From Strix aluco (Eukaryota; Chordata; Aves; Strigiformes; Strigidae): 64,000 bases of DNA. The translations under genes were made by a program, and so were the position numbers. The notes below the pieces were generated by a model. It had not been told where the DNA came from and searched no databases. It saw only the letters and a list, made by a program, of their open reading frames with translations. The stretch spans positions 21,728,029-21,792,028 of the forward strand of contig NC_133933.1 of NCBI RefSeq assembly GCF_031877795.1, written 5' to 3'. Shown in pieces: positions 26,901-39,400 of the stretch. The number at the start of each line of letters is the position of its first letter. Position 1 is the first letter of the stretch.

Positions 26901-29700
26901 GTTGCAAGTATTTTTAGATTCCTAGAATATTTTTCGGGTTATTTCAAGCAGTCTGTAATCCAAAGTCACTGTATATTACAGCAAAGTCCAGCAGGTAAGG
27001 ATATAAATAAACATGGTTCATAAACAATGTTATTTCTCTTACCGAACTTACTATGATTGTTCAGGAGCGTAATGAGCATGCCAGTGTCAAAAGACCCTAT
27101 GTATGCAACACTCCAACCTTCCCTTTTGTAGTTTTGTGGAAACTACACTTAGGGATTACTTAGATCTTTGGAAGAAAGCTTTATAGACTTTTTTGGTCAT
27201 GCTTTCTCAAATGTGTTATTTGCATATCCTTTTCTAAAAAGTCTCTCATGTTTGCATAAACATTTATTATTACTGCTGAGCAAAATTAACTAATAACTCA
27301 TAAGGGAGTGATAGATTTCCACTTGCCTGTACAAACACTATTTTTCCATGTTGTACACAGGCATCAAGACAGATATTATTACTAGGGTTAGTTGTAGTTT
27401 GTGTCCATCCCCTCTCTGTAAAAAATATTTATTCAGTCTCAAATTCTTTAATCAATCTTCAGTCTGCCCTTCATATCCTTTATCACAATTGACGTTACTC
27501 TACATTAAAAGAGAGAGAACATGGTATCACAACTTTATGTAGAACTTTAGATTTAAAAAACATGCTCCTTCACAGAAGGAAGTTAATGAATTAGGCAAAT
27601 GGAAGCATTAAAATATTTACCTTGTCAAAAATTCATGCAGTGACTAATACTCTTTTATTAAGTTCTATTGGTTTGTTTCTTTTACAGGAAACTTGTTTTT
27701 TAACTTTGCTGAATACTTCCAAAGTATTAAAATAGAGAACACTTAGTATTTTGCTATCTAATACCATATTATTTTTCATCAGCAATCATTTTTGCCAGTA
27801 GTTCAAATCTGCTCTATATATGAGAAGAAACATCACATGCGTATGTGGAAAGTTGACACTATCTCATAGTGTTGGTTTTTTTTTTTTAATTTCAGTACAT
27901 TAGTCTCCTCTAGCTATAAAAAACCATATAAAACACAATAAAGCTGCAGGAGGCCGATACACTAGTTTCTTAACTCTTGTCCCCCTCATCTTTTTCCTTT
28001 TCCCCATAAATACACACTTTTATGCAGCTGCACAAGTGCAGTGTTTTGTAAACAAAACCAAAACCCAATAAAAGTCAATTAAACTACTTAGAAAAGGAAA
28101 CTTAGGGAAAAAACTATTATTGACCACCACTTTGAGAGCTGAGCAGCATGTTTATACCATAGTAAATGAGTTTAGAAAAAGTACAATCCCCTCAAGTTGT
28201 GGATATAGTTAAAGTGTCTTCTATTTTTTAGTTAATTTCTGTAAACTTTGTAGTTTCCTAACTCCTCGGCTAGTTTCAGTCAAATTTGACAAGGGATAAG
28301 GTGGAATTAGAGACACTAAACTTTTGCAAGTATCTAACATGAAAAGTTCCATTAGGTAAAAAAATTGAAAAGTATGTAAATGCCTTCCTCTCCTGTGGGA
28401 AAACTAGGGAGAAAACGACGTTCAAACAAATCGACTGGGACAAGGTCCAGGCCACACAGCAGGTATGTACCAGCCGGTCAAGTCAGCACATGTGTAGCTC
28501 CAGCCCAGCCACAGCACACAACACCTCTTTCATAAGGTATGAAATGGAGATGGGGAGGGTAGGAAGAGGAGGAGGAGGAGAAGAAACAATAGCATTATGT
28601 TTCTGGGGAGAAGAAAGTAGTGGCAAGGATACCACATTGCAGATGTTTAAGAAAGTATAGGATATGGAGCGTGAAGAATTGGGGAAGACCGTAATACACA
28701 ACTCAGCAGAAGACAACCTTCCTGAAAACTAGGCCTTGTTTAACAGCTTACAGAATTGTATGAAATTCAGTATACCTCAGCAGACTGCCTGCATACCTGG
28801 GGAGAAAGGGAGTGGCATATATTGACAGAGGGAGAGACTGCCCTACAGTTGTCACTGACAAATCCACCTGAAAAGGCTGCAAAGCACTCCAGTGAATTCC
28901 CCACTTCAGGATTTTTGTGCTTAACAAGAACAGCAACTTGACAGTGCAAATCGATGTGTATGTCTCTGCTTCCCAAAGCTTACTAAATTTCTCCTGAGTC
29001 TACAGAACCTGGGCGCTGCAGCAGCTCAGCACACACACACACCCTTAAGGTCGTAGCACCAGATGCTGGAAGACCCAAGCGAACAGTCGCAGCCTACATT
29101 TCAACATCCAATACAGCAACACATGTATGTCAGCTACCACCTCGTTCAAAGAGGAAAGGGGTACTGGCGATCTCTGACATCAGAGGTACATTCAATGCAG
29201 TCCATTCACTTCCCTGTTGCACGCAGCAGACACATACAAGCTCTCTCATGGACTATGTTTCACATTCAATTTTATTAACACCACATGCAGGATATCCTCT
29301 CAGTTAACTGTTTATCCTACTTTGCCTGATTTAGGCAGGTGGATCAAAACCAACACCACATTAGTAGTAAGATTTGTCATTCAGTTCCTTATCTTGTATC
29401 TCAGTATTTCTTTGGCAACAGAGTTGCATCCCTGTCCAGCACGTATTTACTTGCTAGTCAATATACATTACATAGGTTACTGACTGCCAAAGCAAGCTCT
29501 TTTAACCAAAGTTCTGGGAGGTAGAGAGGCTAAGTTTCATCAACCTCCGTAACAGTCACAGTAAAAGCAGCAGAAACAGATTCTCCCCGTGCAACACCTT
29601 TGCAATGAATAGTTATGTAAATCAGGGTAATGGTGCAATAGCTCTTCCCCAGCTCCAGTCAGATGTCAAGGCTACCCACCCCCAACCCTGCACGAGATGT
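23991..29700. other. Intergenic DNA between MSH2 and EPCAM, no gene seen
   Basis: I could not assign any open frame here to a family or support one by splice sites. Visible simple sequence: a C-rich run around 25917-25930 and a GGA-rich purine run near 28560-28585. The right end grades into the probable EPCAM 3' UTR. I found no tRNA-like or other RNA gene by eye. Confidence 0.6.
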
Positions 29701-29718
29701 TCTAGATTAGAGGCTTCT

Positions 29719-29824
29719 TTTATTATAAATACTTACCTAGCATTCGAAAGAGCAGTCTATGCATTCCTGAAATTACTACATTCACAGCATGTTTATTTTT
29801 TATACAAACAATCCATATTTTATT
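29719..29824 (-). terminator. Candidate EPCAM polyadenylation signal cluster
   Basis: Three AATAAA hexamers on the minus strand (TTTATT on plus at 29719-29724, 29792-29797 and 29819-29824) lie 700-810 bases past the EPCAM stop codon. That is a plausible 3' UTR length. Other hexamers occur further left, so the true cleavage site is uncertain. Confidence 0.3.
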
Positions 29825-30524
29825 TTACTCCTGTTGCACATTAAGAGTGGAAAATAGGATAAAGCATACTTTTCACAGCTTTAAGAAAAATATCATGCTA
29901 GTGAGATACAAACTCAATACAAACTTTGTTACAGTTCTAGAATTATTTTCACCTACGCTGAGGCTGGTGTTTTAAGGAAATACTACACTGCTGAATCTTT
30001 TAAGCACAGTAGCTTAGCAGATCTTCATCATTTCAACATGAAAGAAGTAGAAGCCCATTTCAAAGTTCTATTAATTCAAGTTATAAAAAAAGTTACAGCA
30101 ACTTCAAATATGTACAAACAGCCATAAAAACATCACGTTCAGTTATACAGGAGATAGTCTCGTTAAAACATGGCTACAAAAATCATTACTTTCAATAGAC
30201 CTCCCACAAGGGTAAAATAACCATTTAAGCATGTATGCTGCAAAACCCTAGTAACAGCAGTTGTCAACTCATTTCATCATAATAAAAAACATAAAATCAG
30301 GGAGCAATAGTTAAGTTTGACTTGTGTAAGATGGGGCGTTTAAGATTTAACTCTCAACAAATAGTAAAAGTAGTAGCATGGTTACCAGTCTTGGCTGTTA
30401 TTAACAATCATTAGTGAGCACAATTGCCTCTCTTTCAGGAGGAATCTTTAAGAGTTAAGATCCATGCCTCCAATGTTTCCATTATGTTTGTGTTTGAATC
30501 TTACTCTGTCTTCAGCCGATTTAG

Positions 30525-33500
30525 TTATGCATTCAGTCCTCTATGCATTTCGTTCATTTCCTTTACCTGGAGGGGAAGAAGCAGGAGGAAATCAACATTT
30601 TGTGCTACTTTTCAACATGAAACTCAAGTGGTCAATAGGGTTTAACAATCCAAATTTTCATTAGCAAAGGGATTTGATGTAACACTAAAAGAATCAAACA
30701 TGCCAAGTCCAACTGTAACTCTTCAGCTTTTTTTTTTTTTTTTTTAAAAAAACCCACAGCACTCTGGGGTGTGTCCAGGGAACACACTTTATTATTTAGC
30801 TACAACACCCTTCGGATTTCTTTACAAAGTTCTACACTGGGGGTGAAGCACCATGCACTAGTACCATTTGTTACTCTTCCATTGGAAAGCAGCTCTTCAA
30901 TAGAAACTGCAAGCTCCATGCAAATACCTCAAGTAAAGGTCTTCCCGACAGAACAAGACTATCAGTATTTCCTGTGGATTGTATAGCCCTTGCTATAGAT
31001 ATGTAAAAATAGCACTTGCTGGCAGCACCGCCTCCCACCCTGGGGAATGCAGCAGATCACCAGTTGCCTTTGAAATTAGTGCAGGATGAGCATGGTGAAC
31101 TACACAGAGATGAAAGCTAGTTACAGAATTTCAATACTTTCAGATTCCTTGAACAGATCTGAAGCACCCAAAGCAAGTTTTTAACCTACAGCAAATTTAT
31201 AAGTTCCTGCATTCTGGCCAACCCCCTCCCCACACATATACCATAAATAGAAATTAATTACTTCTGCTTTCATGTACTTCCCTTTTCTCCTCCTTGTGAA
31301 GACCTGCAAGAGGACAGAATAATTGTGAATTTTTATTTAAGTCTTGACCTTACATGTTGTGACTTTAAAACTCCAAACTTGAAGCGGTCCCTTCCCCATC
31401 CTTACAAAGTGAGGTACACAAGAGGCTGCCTATCCCTGTCGACCACTTTAAACCAGGAGGCAAGACAGGTCCTTTCTTCACCTCAATTTCTCTTAATACT
31501 TTCATTTTCCATGCAACACCCTTCAGTCATAACCTGAACAGTGACAGTACAACAGTTCTTTCCCACCTCCCAAATCTCAGAAGACTGTTTCTATCAGAGT
31601 CCAATTAGCCTGGTATGTTGCTTTCTGCCAAATTAGTTACCCATTCTGCTTCAAAGCTTTTTTAGAACTTACCAGAACAACAATGGCAGCAACTATTGCT
31701 ACTATTACTACTACAATGACAGCAATGAGGCCGGGAGCCAGAGACTTCATGGAAAACTCTGGTGCTATTTCATCAACATAGTAGACCACTGTCTTTTCAA
31801 ACTTCAGCGCTTCATTATCAATGCTGACGTTTAGTATGTTATTATGAAAGATGGAGTCACCTTTTACCTAAGAACAGACAGGAGAAAAAGAGACTTGCTA
31901 TTTCATGTTGTAATAGGCATTCATCTAGGCACTGCAATAATTCATCCTGCTTTAGCCAGTACACAGTAAGACTACTAAATGCAATGCAATGTACACACTT
32001 ATGCCTTTGGCAGACTTTACCCATGACACACTTACATCTTTTTCAAAGTAGTAGGCCACATCAGCTATATCCACATCTCCAGGAGATTTGTCTGAGGAAT
32101 TTTGCTTCAAATCAATAGTAATGTAAGGGTTTTCGTACTGAAAAAAATATAGTATGGTATATTAAGAAGGGTCTAGTACAAATCCCACTATCAAATACAC
32201 AGCAAAATATTATGATCCAACTTGTGAACTCACATCCCCAATCAAGTTTATGTACTTGTTCTCAAGTCAACTGCTTACAATACAATTCAAATTCAATTTT
32301 TAGTGAAGCAAAGAATTCTTCTACAGACTGAGGAGAGCAGTATGTAATTCCTCAGTATTTCAGTTCAGATACAGCTATTTGCTAGCTGCTTGATGTCACT
32401 ATTTTGAGAGCTTCTAATAAGATCCGTGCTGTACTGCATTAGTCAAACAAGAGTGTTAAAAGTTATCCACAGCAAAATAAAATTCCAATACTTTATTAAA
32501 ACTTATCTGCCTCTTACCACAACACCAGTTATATAGCGTCCATCCAGCATGTAACGACTGGTAATTGTGTCCTTGAAGAACCTGTAAGGGTATTAAAGCA
32601 ATAGTTGTTAAAAACAGTGCCATTTTACACATCTATTTTCAGAAGCAGGGGAGACGTATAATTAGGTATTTTTCCTGCAGTCTCTCTGTGGCAGGTTGTC
32701 CCTAGCTGGCAGCTAAACCCTCACCTAGTCTCTCACTTCCCCCTAGCAAGATTAGGAAAACAATCAGAAGGGCAAAAGCAAGAAAAAAACCCTCACGGAC
32801 CAAGATAAAAAGTCTAATGTGAAAGGGTTGGGTGGGGGAAATAACCCCAAAGGATGCAAAAGCAATCACTTGCCACTAGCAGACTGATGCCCAGCCAATC
32901 TCTGAGCAATGGCTACTCAGGAAAAACTTCCCCTGAGATCTATTGCTAAGCATGACATTATATAATATGGGATATCTCTTTGGTCAATTCAGGGCAGCTG
33001 CCTCTGTCATGTCCCCTTCCCAACCTCTTGCCCACCCCCAACCTACTCACTAGGGCAGCAGAGTGAGAGAATCTGAGAAAGCCTCAACACTAAGCAACTA
33101 TGCCATGTTTTACCAACAGCTAAAACATCGGTGACTTATCGACACTGTTGTGGTCACCAGTCCAAAACCATACCGACTGCTACCATCCCAACCACACACA
33201 GTACAATCCTATTACTCAATTATACCAGAGCTCTGTTAATTCCCAACAGTGAAGGTGCACTTACTGAAGTCTGAACAGTTTTGAGAGTTCAGAAGAGGAG
33301 CTAGAGAGTAGCAGCTTTTGTTCCAGGGGCAGGGGGGAATCTAATAGCTACAAGCACATTTTTCTTCTTGCATGACCTCTGACAGAGAGGAGTAGGATTT
33401 TATTCTACCCAAAAACCAGCTAAACTCTTGTTTTTCTCCTGCTGCTTCTATGCAGTCCCTCTGCCATCTTTGTTAGTTTACTTTTTGGGCAGTTTCACCT

Positions 33501-35611
33501 TTCTACCTTCCATTTACTTCAATATATTGACTTGATTAAAAAAAAGTAGCGATCAATTTTAAATGGAAGTGAATCTTATTACCAGTTAATTTATTTCCAA
33601 TAAAAATTAAAGCAATTCTTGAAGGATCTGTAGGTCACTTCTGAGGTCTTACAAACGAGTTCACAGGTTTGACAATGCTTTTAAGCAACTGTTTAGAGAT
33701 ACACTAGATATCCAGCAGTGCATGTTGTGACACCTTACTATCATCACTTACTTCTTTAAAGATTCGGTGTCCAGAGGAGAATTTCTTTCAGCATGTTTCA
33801 TTTCAATGATGATCCACCTGAAGCAATAAGGCAAGTACATTGAATATTCTTAAAGCACGTACACATAATAATGCATACTAAAAATCTAATCCCAGGGGAA
33901 AAAAACAGAGCAGTGAGACCAAAAATAAATCCCCCTCCGAATCCCTTCCACACCTCCTGGTTTCTGAAGGAAAAAAAAAAAGCTGTAATCAAGCGTTTAT
34001 TGCTCCATCTTCATTCATCCCTAGTGCATCATTCATGGAGATAAATCCTCTACCACACAGAACCTATTACAGGAACGTTTTCATGTCACAGCACACCCTG
34101 CTGAAAGACTTACGTCGTTCTGACTAACTGATTGCACTTCAAGTCTTCGTCATGCTTGTCGGTTCTTCTAACACCAGCCGTATTCACACACCAACAGGTA
34201 GTTCCATTGCACTGCTTCGCCTTGAAAACACCAGTATTTTCACACTCAGGATCATAAAGGCCATCAGTATCTTCAAATGCATCTTTTGGTTTCTCACGAC
34301 GACCTGACTTGGAGCTTGTCATTTCTGCTTTCATCAACAGGCATTTTGAAGTCACTAGAAATAACCAGGAAGTCATGTTATGCAGCATCATTCAAAAGAG
34401 ATCTCTTAGTCTGTAAAAACACAAGGTTACATCACAAGCAACTACACTTAAAGCCTTTACAAGGAAGAACAGGTGCCTAACGTGTAGGTGGTGCAGGAAG
34501 TCAACACAGCTGGGGTACAGCTTCCCAAGGCAAATGCGTACGAAGTTCAGCCACCTTCCATGTCTTACAGTGAGAGAATCATTTACAGCTTAGCTGAGCC
34601 CAAACTAAGAGTAAGATCCTGAGACAAGGCTCTTTCACCTCCAGATTTGTAGGAAAAGTCACCATGTGTGCTTACGAGGAAGCTAAAAATTAATCTGGGA
34701 GAAACCTTTGCCAGTAGAGACCGAATATTAAGGAGGATAGAGGAGTCTGCATCAATAAGCCTACGCACATCCACACAAGTTACACAGGAGGAATCCTAAA
34801 CGCTTATCTTCCACCGCCAGTTGACCTGGAAGACTACAAAGGTTTCCCTCCTTGGCTACCATTACTTGCTGGGAAGCCGCTGGCCGTTTTCACGCACTCC
34901 CTTGAGCTCAGCCAGCACCTCGCCTGCTGCCCCGCACCAGGGAGCGCACCCCGGCCACGCCGCAGCCCACACGCGGCCTTTACTCACAAGTTTCGCAGTT
35001 CACGGACACGCGGGATCCCACCGAGTCGCACCAGCAGACGCCGTTGACCACCCTGCAGTTGATGACACGCTTGTTCTTCTCGCAGATGCAGGCTGGAAGA
35101 GAAGCGCGGCCGTGAGCGCGGCCGCCGCCGGGCACCGCCGCTTCACGGGCGGGGAGGAGACAAAGCCGCCCCTGACCGGACGGAGCCAGCTTCCCACCTC
35201 GCCACCCGCCCGCCCTTCCCCGGAGGAGGGCGAGGACTTCCCTCGAGCGCTCGGGCTCGCCGCGGGCTACCGGGACGGGGACGGGGGCGCAGCGGGCAGA
35301 CGCCCCGGCCCCCTCCTCACCCTCCCGCCCGCGGGGCGGCCCCTCCCCGCCCGCCCGCGGCCCCGCGCCCCCGGCGGAGAGGGGGCGCCATTTTGTGGCG
35401 GGGCACGGAGCGGGGTGCCCACCGGGGCGGCTCCGCGGGTGGCGGAGGGCGAGGGGAGCTGCAGGAGGGGTCGCGGGGGGGGGGCGGGGGGGGCAGTTCA
35501 GGGGGAGAGCGCGGGGCGGACAGACGGGTGCGGACACTCACAGCTCTGCTGAGCGCAGACGGCGGCGCAGAGCAGCAGGAGCAGCAGCGCTGCCCTACAG
35601 AGCGGCTTCAT
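30525..35611 (-). CDS. EPCAM: EPCAM, epithelial cell adhesion molecule, complete
   Basis: Type I membrane glycoprotein of epithelia, mediating homotypic adhesion and signalling by proteolytic release of its tail. Coding exons: 35542-35611, 34988-35092, 34114-34354, 33752-33817, 32518-32581, 32036-32137, 31673-31867, 31262-31303 and 30525-30566, totalling 927 nt (308 residues; human 314). Residues 1-20 are a signal peptide (MKPLC, then a Leu run). Next come the Cys-rich N-terminal domain and a thyroglobulin type-1 domain with [17 protein letters not shown] at 106-122. A C-terminal domain (FEKDVKGDS) leads to a transmembrane helix at about 262-283, a basic stop (TRRRKGK) and a short tail ending MHRGLNA. 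N-glycosylation sequons are at N108, N195 and N229. Exons 3-6 have the human lengths. The introns exclude the intronless paralogue TACSTD2. The gene lies upstream of MSH2 on the same strand, as in mammals. Confidence 0.97.
30728..30745. repeat. T18 homopolymer in EPCAM intron 8
   Basis: Eighteen T residues followed directly by seven A residues on the plus strand, between EPCAM exons 9 and 8. On the gene strand this is T7 then A18. It is a simple microsatellite with no evident function. Confidence 0.85.
32687..33259 (+). mobile_element. Solo LTR, avian ERVL-like, in EPCAM intron 4
   Basis: The stretch begins TGTGGCAGG and ends GTGCA (TG...CA ends). It has the layout of a common avian endogenous retroviral LTR: a 'ctagctggcagctaaac' start; a 'gatgcccagccaatctctga' block; the 'aagcatgacattatataata' core; 'gggatatctctttggtcaat'; 'cagggcagctgcctctgtca'; and a tail with 'caacagctaaaacatcggtg'. 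No internal retroviral coding sequence flanks it, so it is a solo LTR left by recombination. It is antisense to EPCAM. The flanking 5-mers do not match as a target-site duplication, which suggests an old insertion or slightly wrong ends. The subfamily is not determined. Confidence 0.72.
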
Positions 35612-36400
35612 GGCTGGGGCCGGCGGCGGGGCGCGGAGAGGCCGGAGAAGAGTCCTCTGAGACGCGGGGCGGAGGAGAGGGAGCGGTGCGTGCGCGGCGG
35701 CGAGCCCAAGTGAGCCGCTCGACAGGTTCCGCAGGTGTTGGTGGCTGCGCCGCGCCCTCCCGGCTCCGGTTACACCTGGGACGCGCAGCGGTGGCGGTGG
35801 CGGCTCCTCCTCCCGGGCCGGCCGGGCGCGCTGCTAAACCACCCCCTCCCCCCGCACCTGGGCGAAACTGGATGGGGCAGGGCGGGTCCGCGCTCCCCTC
35901 CCGGCCCAAATATAGCCTCTTCCGCAGGGCTGGGGGGGTCAGGGGCGCCCCGAGGTGTGGTCGGTCCCGGGAGAGGGTCTGTGAAACCATCCCGCCCGCG
36001 CTGGAGGGGCGGCGGGACGGGGCCGTCGCGGGGAGGAGGGGGCGTCGTCGGGGAGCCGGGGGGTGGCGGCCGCCCCCGCCGCCGTGGAGAAACTGTTAGT
36101 CATGGGGGGAACCTCCCGGGCGTGTTTGCACGGTGACACACGGGCCGGGGGAGCAAAGGCGGCTTCTCTCCCGGTTCGGGGCTCCCCGCCCCCGGCGCTG
36201 ATCTTCAGAGGGCTGGGGCGGTGGGAAGGCCTCCCCGGGGGCGGCCGGCCCCGAGGCCTCTCTCAGCCCAGGCCTTGCGGCCGCAGGGCCCTGCGCCTCC
36301 TTTCCCTCAGGAGAGAAGGGGGCGGGGGGGTGTTTTCTGTCCCCGCCGCGGGCAGGCGGCCACAGATCCCTCCAGCCGTCCCCTCTCGGCAAGCTGGGAG
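34880..36400. promoter_or_regulatory. CpG island and promoter region of EPCAM
   Basis: GC- and CpG-rich DNA spans EPCAM exons 2 and 1 and about 800 bases upstream of the start codon at 35611. G-runs at 35467-35505 in intron 1 could form a quadruplex on the plus (template) strand. An AT-rich patch near 35906-35916 reads CTATATTTGG on the minus strand, close to a TATA box or CArG box about 300 bases before the ATG; this is only a candidate. Open frames of 100-240 codons here are GC artefacts. Confidence 0.7.
35467..35505 (+). other. Potential G-quadruplex in EPCAM intron 1
   Basis: Four G-runs (4, 10, 8 and 5 bases) on the plus strand, separated by 1-7 bases, satisfy the usual G3+N1-7 rule. 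They lie just downstream of EPCAM exon 1 in the direction of transcription, on the template strand. Confidence 0.6.
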
Positions 36401-39400
36401 CCGGTGATACATCGTGGTTAGGTCACGTCCAGTGGTGCCCTTCGAACGGCTCCATGAGGGCTTAGGGGTTAAAATAAATACTGATAATCCCCCAGTTAAG
36501 TAAAAAACAGAGCACATATCTGTATAGAATAAGCTATTTCTTAAGGATCTTATTGTTGGTTGTGGGTTTGTGGTTTTTTTCTTTTTTTTTTTTTTAAACA
36601 TACATGCTAGGCCGCTCTACCTTAGGACTGCTCGTCGCTTCTGGTGCTGCAGTATCCACGCTTCCTTGTTCAGAAAAATGTAGTCTTTGGTGCTTTGTCT
36701 CTGAGCAGCAGAGCCTTGTGCGAACCTACAAAATGGTAGGTAGTGCCGGAGCCCTGCAAGGTTGCTGAGGAGGAAACGTAGGAAAGCCTGCTGCAGGTGT
36801 TAAAATGGCTTTCCAAAGTGTAGAAGCAATGCCAAAAGGGAAGACAAAAGATAGGTATGGTACGCTGGAAATATTTTCCAAAGGTTTAAGTTTATTAATT
36901 CAGTTAAAAAATATGCATAGATCTTTCTGAAAGATATATTAGTGTCCCAGAAAAACAAGTTATTTTAGTAGAGGAGAAAACCAGAATGACATTCCTCCAA
37001 GTCTGTTCCTGCATTTATGAGAAATCAACAGCATTTCCAAAGACTTGAAACTTCCTCTTACCAGTGCTCGCGTTCACTGTACAATAAAAACATGTTGCTG
37101 CTTTTGTACATGCAGACCTCAGTTAATGAAACTGAAACCTTTGCATGTTCTGAAATGTAAGTGCAGGTTATCTACCTTTGTGGTTTTGTCTCTGTGCGCA
37201 GCTGTGTTCATGTTGCATCTTTGGTTTTGTATTTATTGTTTTCTACAGTGACCTGCTGAAATTGGGTAGGTGCTGTCTCAGATGGACCCAGGTTAAATGA
37301 CTGGTTTTTGGGTCTGCTCCTAGTACAGCCCAAATTAGAGTTTTGCAGCATTTATCTTGATTGTCCTTGCAGTTTTGCGTGGCTTCTTAATACTCTTCTG
37401 ATACACTTGTCAAAGACTCAAAATAAGACCATGATTTTAGGAATTTGAAAACTTGGGAAGACATTAAAGTCTCAGATACAGACTTCTCACGTTGCTGTTG
37501 TCAAATGATGGCATTCTTCAGAAAGAGGAACAGGATCAATAGGCTCAGAAATGCCTCCCTTATTGTAAAGCTCATTTTCTGTGTAAATGTACTGGTTTGT
37601 TCAAGATGAGAAGTGTTACCCTGTCGTTACCAAATTGCCAAGCTGAACTACATAAATCTTGATAAGGAACAGTGACTTTTGTGATAGGCTTTTGCCTTTT
37701 TTTTAAAATATGTAAATGTAGAAGAACAGAGCAGTCTGGGTACATGCTAATCCTTGTTTTCCCAGCCCTTGTTCCGTGTAGGTAAACCTCTGTGCTTGTT
37801 TTAAAAATCCAAGCCTTAGTCTGCAGTCTTGAAACCTCACAATGGCTATTTCTGAAAGTAGCACTGCTTCTTCAACCACCTCCAAATACCAAACAGGTCT
37901 TTGTTGTCAGTGTACAAAAAAACGGCCATAACCTTTAGTGTCTAAGGGTTGAATGGTCTTGGGGTATTTGTGTGGACTAAAGAAGCTTCTTACAGTGTGT
38001 TTTGGCTTTTTAGTGTGATACATTATGTTTTCCCTGAACTGTTAGTTATTGCTTGTAGAAAGTCATACTGTAACTGTGGTGCAATGATAGATGCATCGTG
38101 TTGCTTTGTGTAGTACAGCATTTAATGTGGCTCCGATTTGCAGGAGCTAACAAACAGCTCATTATCTGTAATTTCCCCAGGTTTCCAAATGTGACGAAAT
38201 TATTGTTTAAACATTGCTGAGTATTTTAGAAGCAGAGAGGGTTGCTCTAGACAGTCATTCCCCAGCAAAGCAATGGAAATGAGGGATCATTCACAATAGC
38301 ATTAATCTTACCCTCTTTCCAGGTTATTTTGATGAAAGCTTCTATGTAGAATCAAAGTCAGTGGAGCAGGCACGTGGTTAAAAAGATAAAAGGGCCCAAA
38401 TATCAAAGTAGCTTCATTACACAGATACCTTGGTGTCTAGGGCTTGGAAGGCAATGTCTTTTTCTTACCTTTCGTGGCGATACATAACTCTTTGTGCTGG
38501 AATACATGACCTTTTTCAATGGCTATTCTATATTAATTTTCCTCAGTGTACAGCTCTAAAGGTAGGACCTTGCTTATTGGTTATAAACAGGATAATTTTA
38601 TCAACTGTTGGAGATACCTCCTCTTATCAAATAGCTGAATGCTGATTAGGCAGTGCAGTGTAGGCTAGTTGTGGTTTACACATATTAAAGCATAATTACA
38701 GCCCAGACAAATTATAATTTAAATGCTACGAGCACATTACTGGCTCTGTCATATAGCAAAAAGAAAAAAAAATGTTTTGATCATCAGGCCCTAGAGAATA
38801 TGTAAATTTACATTAGGAAAACTCATGTGATCTGTATTTTTCAACTTTCGCTCTGTAATTTACATCTGCTCCGGGTCTATTTGGAGAATAAAGTTCAGTT
38901 CACTAAAGTACTCAAGAGCCGCTGACGCCAGTGGGAGATTTTCTGTCGACTTCAGTGAACTGTGAATCAGATCTGAGGAGATAAATCCAGCTCTTTCTGA
39001 AGTCAGTAAGAATTAGTGTGATACTGGGATCTGGCCTAGGTCTTTACGAGGTCATTTCCAGGTCTTATCTAGAAATTGGGTAAGTGGGCTTTGTGATACT
39101 CCCCAGGCACAGAAAAGGGACAAAATCTGCATTCAGGGAAAGTTGCAAGGATGTATGAGTCACTCCTGAAGTATCAGGAAACGATGCAAGGTGGGGCTGT
39201 GACACGCACTATGGTCAGCAGATCAGAGAGATGAGTGGAGAGAGCATGATCAGTGCCATTGGAGTATTTGGCAATCTCGCTCTGAGATTCTTCAGAGGCT
39301 GCAAACCTGATCGGTTTTGGGGGTGTACCCTTCTGAAGATAACCAAAGTCTTGTCCTTAGAAAGTAGGCTGTGTATTATACCAAACTGCAAAACATAGTC

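Noticed and set aside
34821-36407. Long plus-strand and minus-strand frames around EPCAM exons 1-2
   Set aside because: They are Gly/Arg/Ala-rich shadows of GC-rich DNA. Only exons 1 and 2 on the minus strand have splice sites and homology.
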